Positions 1-5,318 of a stretch of 5,994 nucleotides of DNA are shown in pieces. This DNA is from Candidatus Aenigmatarchaeota archaeon. Its GTDB lineage: Archaea > Aenigmatarchaeota > Aenigmatarchaeia > QMZP01. The stretch's first letter is position 1. The number at the start of each line of letters is the position of its first letter. Position numbers and translations under genes: made by a program. The DNA lies in the NCBI GenBank assembly GCA_003663415.1, contig QMZY01000056.1, forward strand, positions 1-5,994, written 5' to 3'. The notes below the pieces were generated by a model, which made no database searches, was not told the DNA's origin, and worked only from the letters and a program-made list of their open reading frames with translations.

Positions 1-255
1 GTTGGGTTGCTGAGGTTTCCGGATTTTTATACAAGAACACACGCCGCTACAGTTGTTTCTATGGGTGGAATGACCCTTGCTTTGCTGGCTTTAATTGTCA
101 AAACATTCTGGAATATCTACTCTGTCAAGATTTTGCTGATAATAATAATAAATTTGTTAACAAGCCCTACCTCTGCACACATCATGGCAAGGTCAGCATA
201 TGACGTTGGTGTAAAGCCAAAAGTTATAAAGGATGAGCTGAAAAATAGGAGATAG
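1..255 (+). CDS. mbhC: MbhC: MnhG/MrpG-like antiporter subunit (5' end cut by window)
   Basis: Small membrane subunit of the Mrp-like ion-translocating arm of a membrane-bound hydrogenase, homologous to MnhG/MrpG of Na+/H+ antiporters. The frame is open from the first base, and the first visible residues (VGLLRFPDFYTRTHAAT) are the internal MnhG signature, normally preceded by one transmembrane helix, so the start lies upstream of the window; the TTG at base 7 is an internal Leu codon. Two hydrophobic segments follow (about residues 21-37 and 41-55), then the conserved-looking end TSPTSAHIMARSAYDVGVKP, typical of the family, and a short basic tail. 84 residues are visible of a family that usually has about 110-130. 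One base separates its stop from the next gene. Family assignment is secure; naming it mbhC rather than mnhG rests on the hydrogenase genes downstream. Confidence 0.9.
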   Translation, partial: VGLLRFPDFYTRTHAATVVSMGGMTLALLALIVKTFWNIYSVKILLIIIINLLTSPTSAHIMARSAYDVGVKPKVIKDELKNRR

Positions 256-256
256 T

Positions 257-490
257 ATGCTGCTTGAAATCTGTCTTGTAGTTTTGGTCATGCTTTCGGT
301 TGTTATAGTTGAAATCAGGGACCTGCTTCATATGGCAATAATATTTGGTGCAGCGGATATTTTGTTGGCGTTTGTTTTTCTTCTTTTGGCTGCTCCTGAC
401 GTGGCTATAACACAGGCTGCTGTTGGTTCAGCTCTTACCACATTTATACTTATCATAGCAGTAAAGAAAACCAGGAGGTTAGAGGAATGA
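257..490 (+). CDS. mbhD: MbhD: DUF4040 membrane subunit (MrpA C-terminal-like)
   Basis: 77-residue, three-helix membrane protein corresponding to a piece of the C-terminal part of MrpA/MnhA (DUF4040 family), which in Mbh complexes is a separate subunit of the sodium-translocating module. Hydrophobic segments lie at about residues 3-20, 25-44 and 54-70, with a charged C-terminus (KKTRRLEE). The family motif is visible at residues 46-60 (APDVAITQAAVGSAL), and an IRDLLHMAIIFG segment at 20-31 fits the usual loop and second helix. The start ATG is preceded by AGGAGA at 247-252, only 4 bases away. The stop overlaps the start of mbhE as ATGA, so the two are probably translationally coupled. The position after Thr in the APDVAIT motif is Gln (Q53); I recall Glu as common there in MbhD-type proteins, but this needs an alignment. 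Confidence 0.9.
   Translation: MLLEICLVVLVMLSVVIVEIRDLLHMAIIFGAADILLAFVFLLLAAPDVAITQAAVGSALTTFILIIAVKKTRRLEE
473..478 (+). promoter_or_regulatory. Ribosome binding site of mbhE
   Basis: Full AGGAGG, 8 bases before the mbhE ATG and located inside the last codons of mbhD. It supports independent initiation on mbhE in addition to coupling through the ATGA overlap. Confidence 0.75.
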
Positions 491-774
491 AGGAAAAAAA
501 CAGGGTTTTTGGAAAACTGGTTATAATTTTATTAGCGTGCTTTATGTTCTGGTCTGTTATGCATTTGCCCCCTTTTGGTGTTTTTTCAGAAAAGGGGGTT
601 GCAATGTATTACATACAAAACGGTCTTGAAAAAACAGGTTCGGCCAATATAGTAAATTCCATAGTCTGGGATTTCAGGGGATATGACACGCTGGGAGAAG
701 AAACTGTTCTGTTCACAGCTACAATTGGTGTTATTCTTATAATAAGGAGGAAACTGAATGGACGTAATCGTTAA
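487..774 (+). CDS. mbhE: MbhE: small membrane subunit (MrpA/MnhB-junction-like)
   Basis: 95-residue membrane protein of the MbhE family, equivalent to the last part of MrpA and fused or split differently in different Mrp and Mbh systems. Helix 1 spans about residues 9-26 and helix 2 about 73-87; between them lies a periplasmic/external loop that includes the family hallmark: NIVNSIVWDFRGYDTLGEE at residues 54-72, followed by TVLFTA. The start is supported by AGGAGG at 473-478, 8 bases upstream, and by the ATGA overlap with mbhD. The 3' end overlaps mbhF by 17 bases (758-774), unusually long for this operon. In the complex it sits in the Na+-translocating Mrp-like arm (family knowledge). Signature and context make the call secure. 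Confidence 0.9.
   Translation: MKEKNRVFGKLVIILLACFMFWSVMHLPPFGVFSEKGVAMYYIQNGLEKTGSANIVNSIVWDFRGYDTLGEETVLFTATIGVILIIRRKLNGRNR
745..750 (+). promoter_or_regulatory. Ribosome binding site of mbhF
   Basis: Full AGGAGG, 7 bases before the ATG at 758 and inside the mbhE coding region. It decides the mbhF start and so confirms the 17-base overlap with mbhE. Confidence 0.78.
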
Positions 775-1156
775 AACTATTTCAAGGATATTGTTTCCCT
801 TTATATTGTTAGTTGGCGCTTTCATAGCGTTTCACGGGCATTTAACCCCGGGCGGTGCTTTTCCAGCTGGAGCAGTAATAGCGACTGGTTTTGCTTTGCT
901 TGTATTGGTTTTTAGGGAGCCGGATGTTGAGCATAAACTCACAGTGAGCGAGTTGATAGACCTTAAAAGCGTTTCCGGTATATTCTTAATGATTCTTATA
1001 CTCTCTGTTGGAAGCCTTTTTAGAAAAGAACTGACAGAGCTGCAAACGCCTTTAAAATTATGGAGCGGTGGTTTTACTCTTTTTTCCAATGTCACCGGAA
1101 TGTTTATGGTGATAACTGCAATAGTCTTGATTTTATATTCACTGGTGAGAGAATGA
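758..1156 (+). CDS. mbhF: MbhF: MnhB/MrpB-like antiporter subunit
   Basis: 132-residue MnhB-domain membrane protein, the MrpB equivalent in the ion-translocation module of Mbh. Four hydrophobic segments are visible at about residues 8-25, 36-52, 72-88 and 106-128. The diagnostic MnhB motif HGHLTPGGAFPAGA occupies residues 26-39, right after helix 1. A well-placed AGGAGG at 745-750 lies 7 bases before the ATG, inside the mbhE coding sequence, and fixes the start despite the 17-base overlap. Length is normal for MnhB (about 130-145). The stop forms ATGA with the start of mbhG. Assignment of the family is essentially certain; the hydrogenase-specific name follows from the operon. Confidence 0.93.
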   Translation: MDVIVKTISRILFPFILLVGAFIAFHGHLTPGGAFPAGAVIATGFALLVLVFREPDVEHKLTVSELIDLKSVSGIFLMILILSVGSLFRKELTELQTPLKLWSGGFTLFSNVTGMFMVITAIVLILYSLVRE

Positions 1157-1500
1157 TACCATATATTGCAGCAATGGCTTTGGTAATAATTGGTTTTTAT
1201 GCGCTTTTGTTAAAGGACAATATCCTGAAAAAAATTACTGGTCTGGCTCTTTTTTCAAATGGTATTCATTTGTTTCTTTTATCGCTTGGCTACAGAGCAG
1301 GCGGGGTGCCTCCAATAATGCAGGACCTTAACTTTACAAGGCTTGCTTCTCTTGCTGTGGATCCTTTGCCTCAGGCTCTTGTGCTTACCTCTATAGTAAT
1401 TAACCTTTCTGTAACAGCGCTGGCTGTTTCAATTATAATACCTCTTTACAGAAAATTCAAAACGCTTAGTGTTAGAAAAATCCCGGAGATGAGGGGGTAA
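1153..1500 (+). CDS. mbhG: MbhG: NuoK/MnhC/MrpC-like subunit
   Basis: 115-residue NuoK-family membrane protein equivalent to MrpC/MnhC. Three hydrophobic helices lie at about residues 3-20, 28-46 and 76-98. The family hallmark DPLPQALVLTSIVI at residues 70-83 and the ALFSNGIHLFLL stretch of helix 2 identify it. The same frame stays open back to an ATG at 1060, but that would add 31 non-family residues (MERWFYSFFQ...) read out of frame through mbhF; the ATG at 1153 gives a normal NuoK-like N-terminus and a 4-base ATGA overlap with mbhF. No strong ribosome site is present (GGTGAGAGA directly abuts the start), so translation probably depends on re-initiation after mbhF. In Mrp and Mbh complexes this subunit contacts the MrpD-like subunit. 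Confidence 0.92.
   Translation: MIPYIAAMALVIIGFYALLLKDNILKKITGLALFSNGIHLFLLSLGYRAGGVPPIMQDLNFTRLASLAVDPLPQALVLTSIVINLSVTALAVSIIIPLYRKFKTLSVRKIPEMRG
1491..1497 (+). promoter_or_regulatory. Ribosome binding site of mbhH
   Basis: Purine-rich GAGGGGG, 5 bases before the mbhH ATG, overlapping the last two sense codons of mbhG. Confidence 0.65.
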
Positions 1501-1502
1501 AA

Positions 1503-2960
1503 ATGATATTTGGTTTTCTTCCCATAGCCGTAATGCTCGCAACAACGTTTTTAATACCTCTTGTCAGCCTTAAAACAGAAAAATACATAATCCACACAAC
1601 TCTTGCTGGTCTTTTCCTTTCGCTTCTGTTAAGCATTTCTATGATACCGGATGTTTTGTCAAAAGGAAGGGTGGTGTATCAGATGGAAGGATGGAAAGCG
1701 CCTTTTGGCATATCCATAGTTTTTGACCCGTTATCGGTTTTTTTGTCTGTAGCGTTTATTTTTATTGTTTTGCTTGCTGTGGTGTTTTCTCATAAATACA
1801 TAAAATATAAGAAAACAGAGTATTATTCGCTTGTGTGCCTTGTTCTGGTTGGAACGCTTGGCGTAATAAACACAGGGGATATATTCAACATGTTCGTTTA
1901 TCTGGAAATACTCAGTGTTTCTTCCTATGCCTTAACAGCGTTTTTCAAGAAAAAGGAGTCGCTGGAAGCCGCCATAAAATATCTTATTATAGGTTCGCTT
2001 GCTACATCTCTTGTTCTTCTCGGCATTGCTTTTATCTACGGGGTTCTGGGCACACTGAATATGGCTGACATTGCGGTTAAGGTTTCCGGAACTGCTAATC
2101 CTGTCATAGGAACAGCGCTTGCGCTGATAATCACAGGGATGTTTATAAAATCCGGCCTTGTTCCTTTTCACGCATGGCTGCCTGACGCTTATCAGGCCTC
2201 GCCTTCACCTGTCACTTCAATATTTTCTGGTGTGACCACAAACGTGGGCATGTACGCTGTGCTCAGGCTTGTTTTCACTGTGTTTAACCCCGTGTCTGTG
2301 TTATTGTGGATGTTAATGATTGTTGGTGCAATTTCAATGCTGGGCGGTGCCTTGTTAGCGCTTGTTCAGAACAGTTTGAAAAGGCTTCTTGCGTATTCCA
2401 GCATAAGCCAGATGGGTTTCGTTGCTGTTTCAGTTGGTCTTGGAACACAAACGGGTTTGTCCGGCGGGGTGCTTCATATAATAAACCATTCCATAATAAA
2501 GGGCTTGCTTTTTTTGTGCGCGGGTTTTATTGTTTATCAGGCCAAAACAGACAACATGCATGAGATATCAGGCAAATTTAAATTCAATCCTGTTATAGGA
2601 TATTCTTTTATCATAGGAGCGCTTTCTCTTGTTGGTGTTCCTTTGTTTAATGGTTTTGTGAGCAAGTGGCTTATATATGTAGCCACATTCCAGGTGTCTC
2701 CGGTCCTTACTGTTCTGGCTCTTGTGTCAAGCGCTTTAACACTGGCATATATGCTAAGGGCTTTTTATCTTGTGTTCCTTTGTAACGCAAAGCCCGGCGC
2801 TAAACAGAAAAAAATTCCGTTGTCAATGCAGCTGCCTTTAATTGTTCTTGTTGGAATTATAATATTACTGGGCGTTTTCCCCGGCTTTTCAATAGATATA
2901 TCAAATCTTATGGTGCAAAGCCTAAATAAACAGCAATATATAGGAGCTGTGCTTACATGA
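1503..2960 (+). CDS. mbhH: MbhH: NuoN/MrpD-like ion-pumping subunit
   Basis: 485-residue polytopic protein of the proton-conducting transporter family shared by NuoL/M/N, MrpA/MrpD and MbhH; about 14 helices are expected and the hydrophobicity fits. Charged residues for ion transfer are visible: Glu135 in FNMFVYLEILSVSSYALTAF (helix 5), Lys216 in TGMFIKSGLVPFHAWLPDAY (helix 7, with His223), Lys293 in NSLKRLLAYSSISQMGF, His325/His329/Lys333 in HIINHSIIKG, and Lys388 in LFNGFVSKW (helix 12). Length matches MrpD/MbhH and lacks the long C-terminal lateral helix of NuoL; in Mbh a comparable bridging element is supplied by MbhI, encoded next. GAGGGGG at 1491-1497, 5 bases upstream, supports the start; there is a 2-base gap after mbhG and a 4-base overlap with mbhI. 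Family knowledge: this is the main H+/Na+ pumping unit linked to the hydrogenase arm. Confidence 0.95.
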   Translation: MIFGFLPIAVMLATTFLIPLVSLKTEKYIIHTTLAGLFLSLLLSISMIPDVLSKGRVVYQMEGWKAPFGISIVFDPLSVFLSVAFIFIVLLAVVFSHKYIKYKKTEYYSLVCLVLVGTLGVINTGDIFNMFVYLEILSVSSYALTAFFKKKESLEAAIKYLIIGSLATSLVLLGIAFIYGVLGTLNMADIAVKVSGTANPVIGTALALIITGMFIKSGLVPFHAWLPDAYQASPSPVTSIFSGVTTNVGMYAVLRLVFTVFNPVSVLLWMLMIVGAISMLGGALLALVQNSLKRLLAYSSISQMGFVAVSVGLGTQTGLSGGVLHIINHSIIKGLLFLCAGFIVYQAKTDNMHEISGKFKFNPVIGYSFIIGALSLVGVPLFNGFVSKWLIYVATFQVSPVLTVLALVSSALTLAYMLRAFYLVFLCNAKPGAKQKKIPLSMQLPLIVLVGIIILLGVFPGFSIDISNLMVQSLNKQQYIGAVLT

Positions 2961-3271
2961 CAGGATATCCTTTAGCAAATGCAGCGTATGTTTTCTTTTT
3001 GTTAGCTTTGGGTATTGGTTTTGTTTTTTATTGGAAGGAAAAGAAAAAAACCGGTGAAAGAGAAAGTGAAAAAAACAAAATATATGCCTGCGGGGAGGAC
3101 ATGAAGCCAGAAGAATTAAACATTCCTTCAGAAACATTTTATAGAAACCTGATAAAAATTCTAAAAATAGAGAAACTGAGGGAGTGGCACACCGGCGTGC
3201 TGAGCGATTATCTTTTATGGATATTTTTAGGCATGGCTGTCCTTGTGTTTGTATTGGTGATAACGTGGTAA
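2957..3271 (+). CDS. mbhI: MbhI: small linker membrane subunit
   Basis: 104-residue protein with one helix near the N-terminus (about residues 8-25), a strongly charged middle (KEKKKTGERESEKNK, 27-41), a conserved-looking YACGEDMKPEELNIPSETFYRN segment beginning at residue 43 (written here as YACGEDMKPEEL plus NIPSETFYRN), a basic amphipathic stretch (about 64-78) and a second helix at about 87-103 ending in the stop. The helix / amphipathic segment / helix layout and its place between the MrpD-like gene and the NuoB-like gene match MbhI, which in the archaeal complex bridges the antiporter and hydrogenase membrane modules (family knowledge). AGGAG at 2942-2946 lies 10 bases before the ATG, which overlaps the mbhH stop as ATGA. 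Call rests on topology and synteny more than on a firm motif. Confidence 0.8.
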   Translation: MTGYPLANAAYVFFLLALGIGFVFYWKEKKKTGERESEKNKIYACGEDMKPEELNIPSETFYRNLIKILKIEKLREWHTGVLSDYLLWIFLGMAVLVFVLVITW

Positions 3272-3276
3272 AAACA

Positions 3277-3723
3277 ATGCTCTTCAGGCTTGTGGAGAAA
3301 ACATTGAATTATGCAAGAAAAAAGTCTCCTTGGTTTTTGCATCTTGATACAGGCGGTTGCAACGGGTGTTCTATAGAATTGTTTGCTGTTCTTAATCCAA
3401 GATATGATATAGAAAGGTTTGGCGGTCTTAGTAAAGCCAATCCCAGACACACAGACATTCTTCTTATAGACGGGGCTGTCACAAAAAAAATCCGCCCAAG
3501 ACTGGAAAGAATATACCAGCAAACGCCTGAACCAAAGGTTGTGGTGGCTGTTGGCTCATGTGCCATATCAAAAGGCATTTTTCACGATGCGTACAATATT
3601 GACGGTCCTTTGGATAAAATAATGCCTGTAGATGTATATATTCCGGGATGCCCTCCAAAACCAGAAGCTATTTTGCAGGGGGTTATGAAGGCTTTGCAAT
3701 TGTGGGAGGAAAAACATGAGTGA
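3277..3723 (+). CDS. mbhJ: MbhJ: [NiFe] hydrogenase small subunit, NuoB-like
   Basis: Electron-transfer small subunit of the hydrogenase, homologous to NuoB, carrying the single proximal [4Fe-4S] cluster. From the ATG at 3277 it is 148 residues. All four cluster ligands are visible: Cys28 and Cys31 in TGGCNGCSIE, Cys95 in AVGSCAISKG, and Cys125 in YIPGCPPKPEAI. The CxxC spacing is that of hydrogenases and group 4 complexes; respiratory complex I has adjacent cysteines instead. The frame is open back to 3184, but residues before 3265 are read out of frame through mbhI and resemble no NuoB protein. A GTG at 3265 (7-base overlap with mbhI, GGTGA 5 bases upstream) is a real alternative and would add only four residues; the ATG has no clear ribosome site. 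It overlaps mbhK by 8 bases. Function assignment is firm, start is not. Confidence 0.93.
   Translation: MLFRLVEKTLNYARKKSPWFLHLDTGGCNGCSIELFAVLNPRYDIERFGGLSKANPRHTDILLIDGAVTKKIRPRLERIYQQTPEPKVVVAVGSCAISKGIFHDAYNIDGPLDKIMPVDVYIPGCPPKPEAILQGVMKALQLWEEKHE
3704..3710 (+). promoter_or_regulatory. Ribosome binding site of mbhK
   Basis: GGGAGGA, 5 bases before the mbhK ATG and within the end of mbhJ. It decides the start and confirms the 8-base overlap of the two genes. Confidence 0.75.
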
Positions 3724-4129
3724 TTCTTTCAGGAAAAAAATAACAGGCTTGGCTGAGATTTACAAGACGCATGGAAATGCGGTGTTCGCCAAAATCGATA
3801 AAAAGGATTTTTTGAAAACAATGGAAAAAACAGCTGAGCTTACGGAAAGAATATCTTCAATATCCGGTCATGACAATGGAAAAACAATAGAGCTTGTTTA
3901 TACATTTACCTCAGAGAAGCTTGTGCTTAACATCAAGGTTGAAATTGACAGAAAAAAACCGAAAATAGAATCTGTGACGAAACTTTTTCCCGGAGCCGGC
4001 GTATTTGAAAGGGAGAATTTTGAAATGCTTGGTGTGGTTTTTTCGGGAAACAAAAACCTGAAAAAGATTCTTCTGGGCAAAAAATCCCCGAAAACGCCGT
4101 TAAGAAAAAGCATTAAAGAAGGCGAATAA
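3716..4129 (+). CDS. mbhK: MbhK: NuoC-like (30 kDa) hydrogenase subunit
   Basis: 137-residue soluble protein of the NuoC / complex I 30-kDa family, a structural subunit that packs on the large and small hydrogenase subunits and binds no cofactor. The recognisable part is the C-terminal core: SVTKLFPGAGVFERENFEMLGVVF around residues 86-109 (key features: KLFPGA, FERE, EMLG), followed by GNKNLKKILLG and a PLRK end, as in NuoC. The N-terminal half is divergent, and the whole protein is shorter than free-standing bacterial NuoC (about 180-220). The start has a strong GGGAGGA site at 3704-3710, 5 bases upstream, within the last codons of mbhJ; the genes overlap by 8 bases. One base separates its stop from mbhL. 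Lysine content is very high, especially in the tail. Confidence 0.88.
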   Translation: MSDSFRKKITGLAEIYKTHGNAVFAKIDKKDFLKTMEKTAELTERISSISGHDNGKTIELVYTFTSEKLVLNIKVEIDRKKPKIESVTKLFPGAGVFERENFEMLGVVFSGNKNLKKILLGKKSPKTPLRKSIKEGE

Positions 4130-4130
4130 T

Positions 4131-5318
4131 ATGAAAGAAAAAGATGTTAGAAAGTGTTACATATTGCCTGTGGGTCCGCAGCACCCGATGTATGTGGAAG
4201 CGGAAAACCTTATGGTTCATCTTGACGGAGAAACCATAGTCAATGTGGATGTAAATATAGGATATATGCACAGGGGGATAGAGGAATTAATGCAAAGAAG
4301 AAACTATATACAAAACATATATCTGGCAGAAAGGATATGCGGAATATGCAGCGGCATCCATACTGTAACATACTGTCAGTGCATTGAAAATCTTATTGGT
4401 CTTGAAATTCCGGAAAGAGCAAAATATATCAGGACAATAATATTGGAGCTTGAAAGACTTCATTCCCATTTTCTGTTTTTTGGCGTAATGGCGTATGAGA
4501 TGGGTTTGGATACTGTTTTTATGTACACGTGGAAAGACAGGGAAGCTGTGCTGGATATTCTGGAAATGATATCAGGCAACAGAGTCAACTATGGCATGTC
4601 TGCTGTAGGTGGTGTGAGAAGAGATGTTCCGGAAAACAGAATTCCGGAGATGATAAAAAAACTTGATTATCTTGAAAAAAGGGGCCAATACTATGCAAAG
4701 GTTTTTTATTCTGATAAGCTGATAAGAAAAAGAAGCGTTGGTCTGGGTTTGCTGCCAAAGAAGCTCGTTGATAAATATTCAATTGTTGGCCCTGTGGCAA
4801 GGGCTTCCGGAGTAAAGACAGATGTCAGGAAAGACATACCATATCTTGTTTATGACAAGATTGACTGGAATGTTATTGTTAGAGAGGAAGGAGATGTTCT
4901 CGCAAGAATAATGGTAAAAATATACGAGGTTTTTGAATCAATAAAAATTTTAAAGGCTTGCTTGAAGGCTTTGCCTGGTTTGGAAAAAACCCTGAAGGTT
5001 AAAGCCCCTTTTGTTATAGAAACAAATGAAGCTGTGTCTGTTACAGAAGCTCCAAGAGGGGAGCTTTTTTATTATGCTGTTTCAAACGGAACAGACAAAC
5101 CAGAGAGGCTGAGGATAAGAACACCAAGTTTTGTTAATATAGCCAATTCTCTTGGAATACTTTTGAAGGGGCAACAGCTCGCTGACCTGCCGATAATAGT
5201 GGCTTCAATAGACCCGTGCTTTTCATGCTGCGACAGGGTTACTTTAATTGATGTTAAGTCCGGTGAAAGAAAAACTGTCGATGAGGCATACTTGAAAAGA
5301 CTGGAGGAAAGGAAATGA
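4131..5318 (+). CDS. mbhL: MbhL: [NiFe] hydrogenase large (catalytic) subunit, NuoD-like
   Basis: 395-residue catalytic subunit that holds the NiFe(CN)2CO centre, homologous to NuoD. All four metal-ligand cysteines are present: Cys70 and Cys73 in ERICGICSGIH (residues 67-77) and Cys363 and Cys366 in DPCFSCCDR (361-369). Other family marks are VGPQHP at 14-19, GYMHRGIEEL at 44-53, LELERLHSH at 105-113 and GNRVNYGMSAVGGVRRD at 149-165. Complex I NuoD and the non-hydrogenase Mbs/Mbx relatives lack the complete four-cysteine set, so this is a genuine hydrogenase. The residue after Cys366 is another Cys, where Thr is common. A 26-residue tail follows Arg369 (VTLIDVKSGERKTV...), resembling the extension that HycE loses to its maturation protease. 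The start follows mbhK by one base with weak GAAGGCG at 4118-4124; the end overlaps mbhM as ATGA. Confidence 0.96.
   Translation: MKEKDVRKCYILPVGPQHPMYVEAENLMVHLDGETIVNVDVNIGYMHRGIEELMQRRNYIQNIYLAERICGICSGIHTVTYCQCIENLIGLEIPERAKYIRTIILELERLHSHFLFFGVMAYEMGLDTVFMYTWKDREAVLDILEMISGNRVNYGMSAVGGVRRDVPENRIPEMIKKLDYLEKRGQYYAKVFYSDKLIRKRSVGLGLLPKKLVDKYSIVGPVARASGVKTDVRKDIPYLVYDKIDWNVIVREEGDVLARIMVKIYEVFESIKILKACLKALPGLEKTLKVKAPFVIETNEAVSVTEAPRGELFYYAVSNGTDKPERLRIRTPSFVNIANSLGILLKGQQLADLPIIVASIDPCFSCCDRVTLIDVKSGERKTVDEAYLKRLEERK
5303..5307 (+). promoter_or_regulatory. Ribosome binding site of mbhM
   Basis: GGAGG, 7 bases before the ATG at 5315 and within the last codons of mbhL. A second purine run (AAAGGAA) follows immediately. 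It supports the start of the truncated mbhM gene. Confidence 0.7.

Noticed and set aside
832..1095. Minus-strand 87-codon frame opposite mbhF, and similar antisense frames elsewhere
   Set aside because: They are antisense to genes with clear motifs, have no ribosome sites of note and have low-complexity, family-less products.
1060..1152. Extension of the mbhG frame upstream to an ATG at 1060
   Set aside because: The extra 31 residues are mbhF read in another frame and resemble no NuoK/MnhC N-terminus; the ATG at 1153 gives a normal family start and an ATGA junction.
3184..3264. Extension of mbhJ upstream to 3184, with additional cysteines
   Set aside because: The sequence is the mbhI reading frame shifted, has no family similarity, and would give an 81+ base overlap; the Cys residues there are chance.
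3482..3490. Run of A (about eight) in mbhJ, and similar A runs at 494-500 and 3734-3740, as possible programmed frameshift or sequencing error sites
   Set aside because: The reading frames on both sides carry continuous family motifs, so no frameshift is needed or seen.
5053..5070. Short inverted match AGCTCC...GGAGCTTTTTT resembling an intrinsic terminator
   Set aside because: It is inside the mbhL coding sequence with the frame continuing through essential motifs; an internal terminator would cut the catalytic subunit, so chance is the better explanation.
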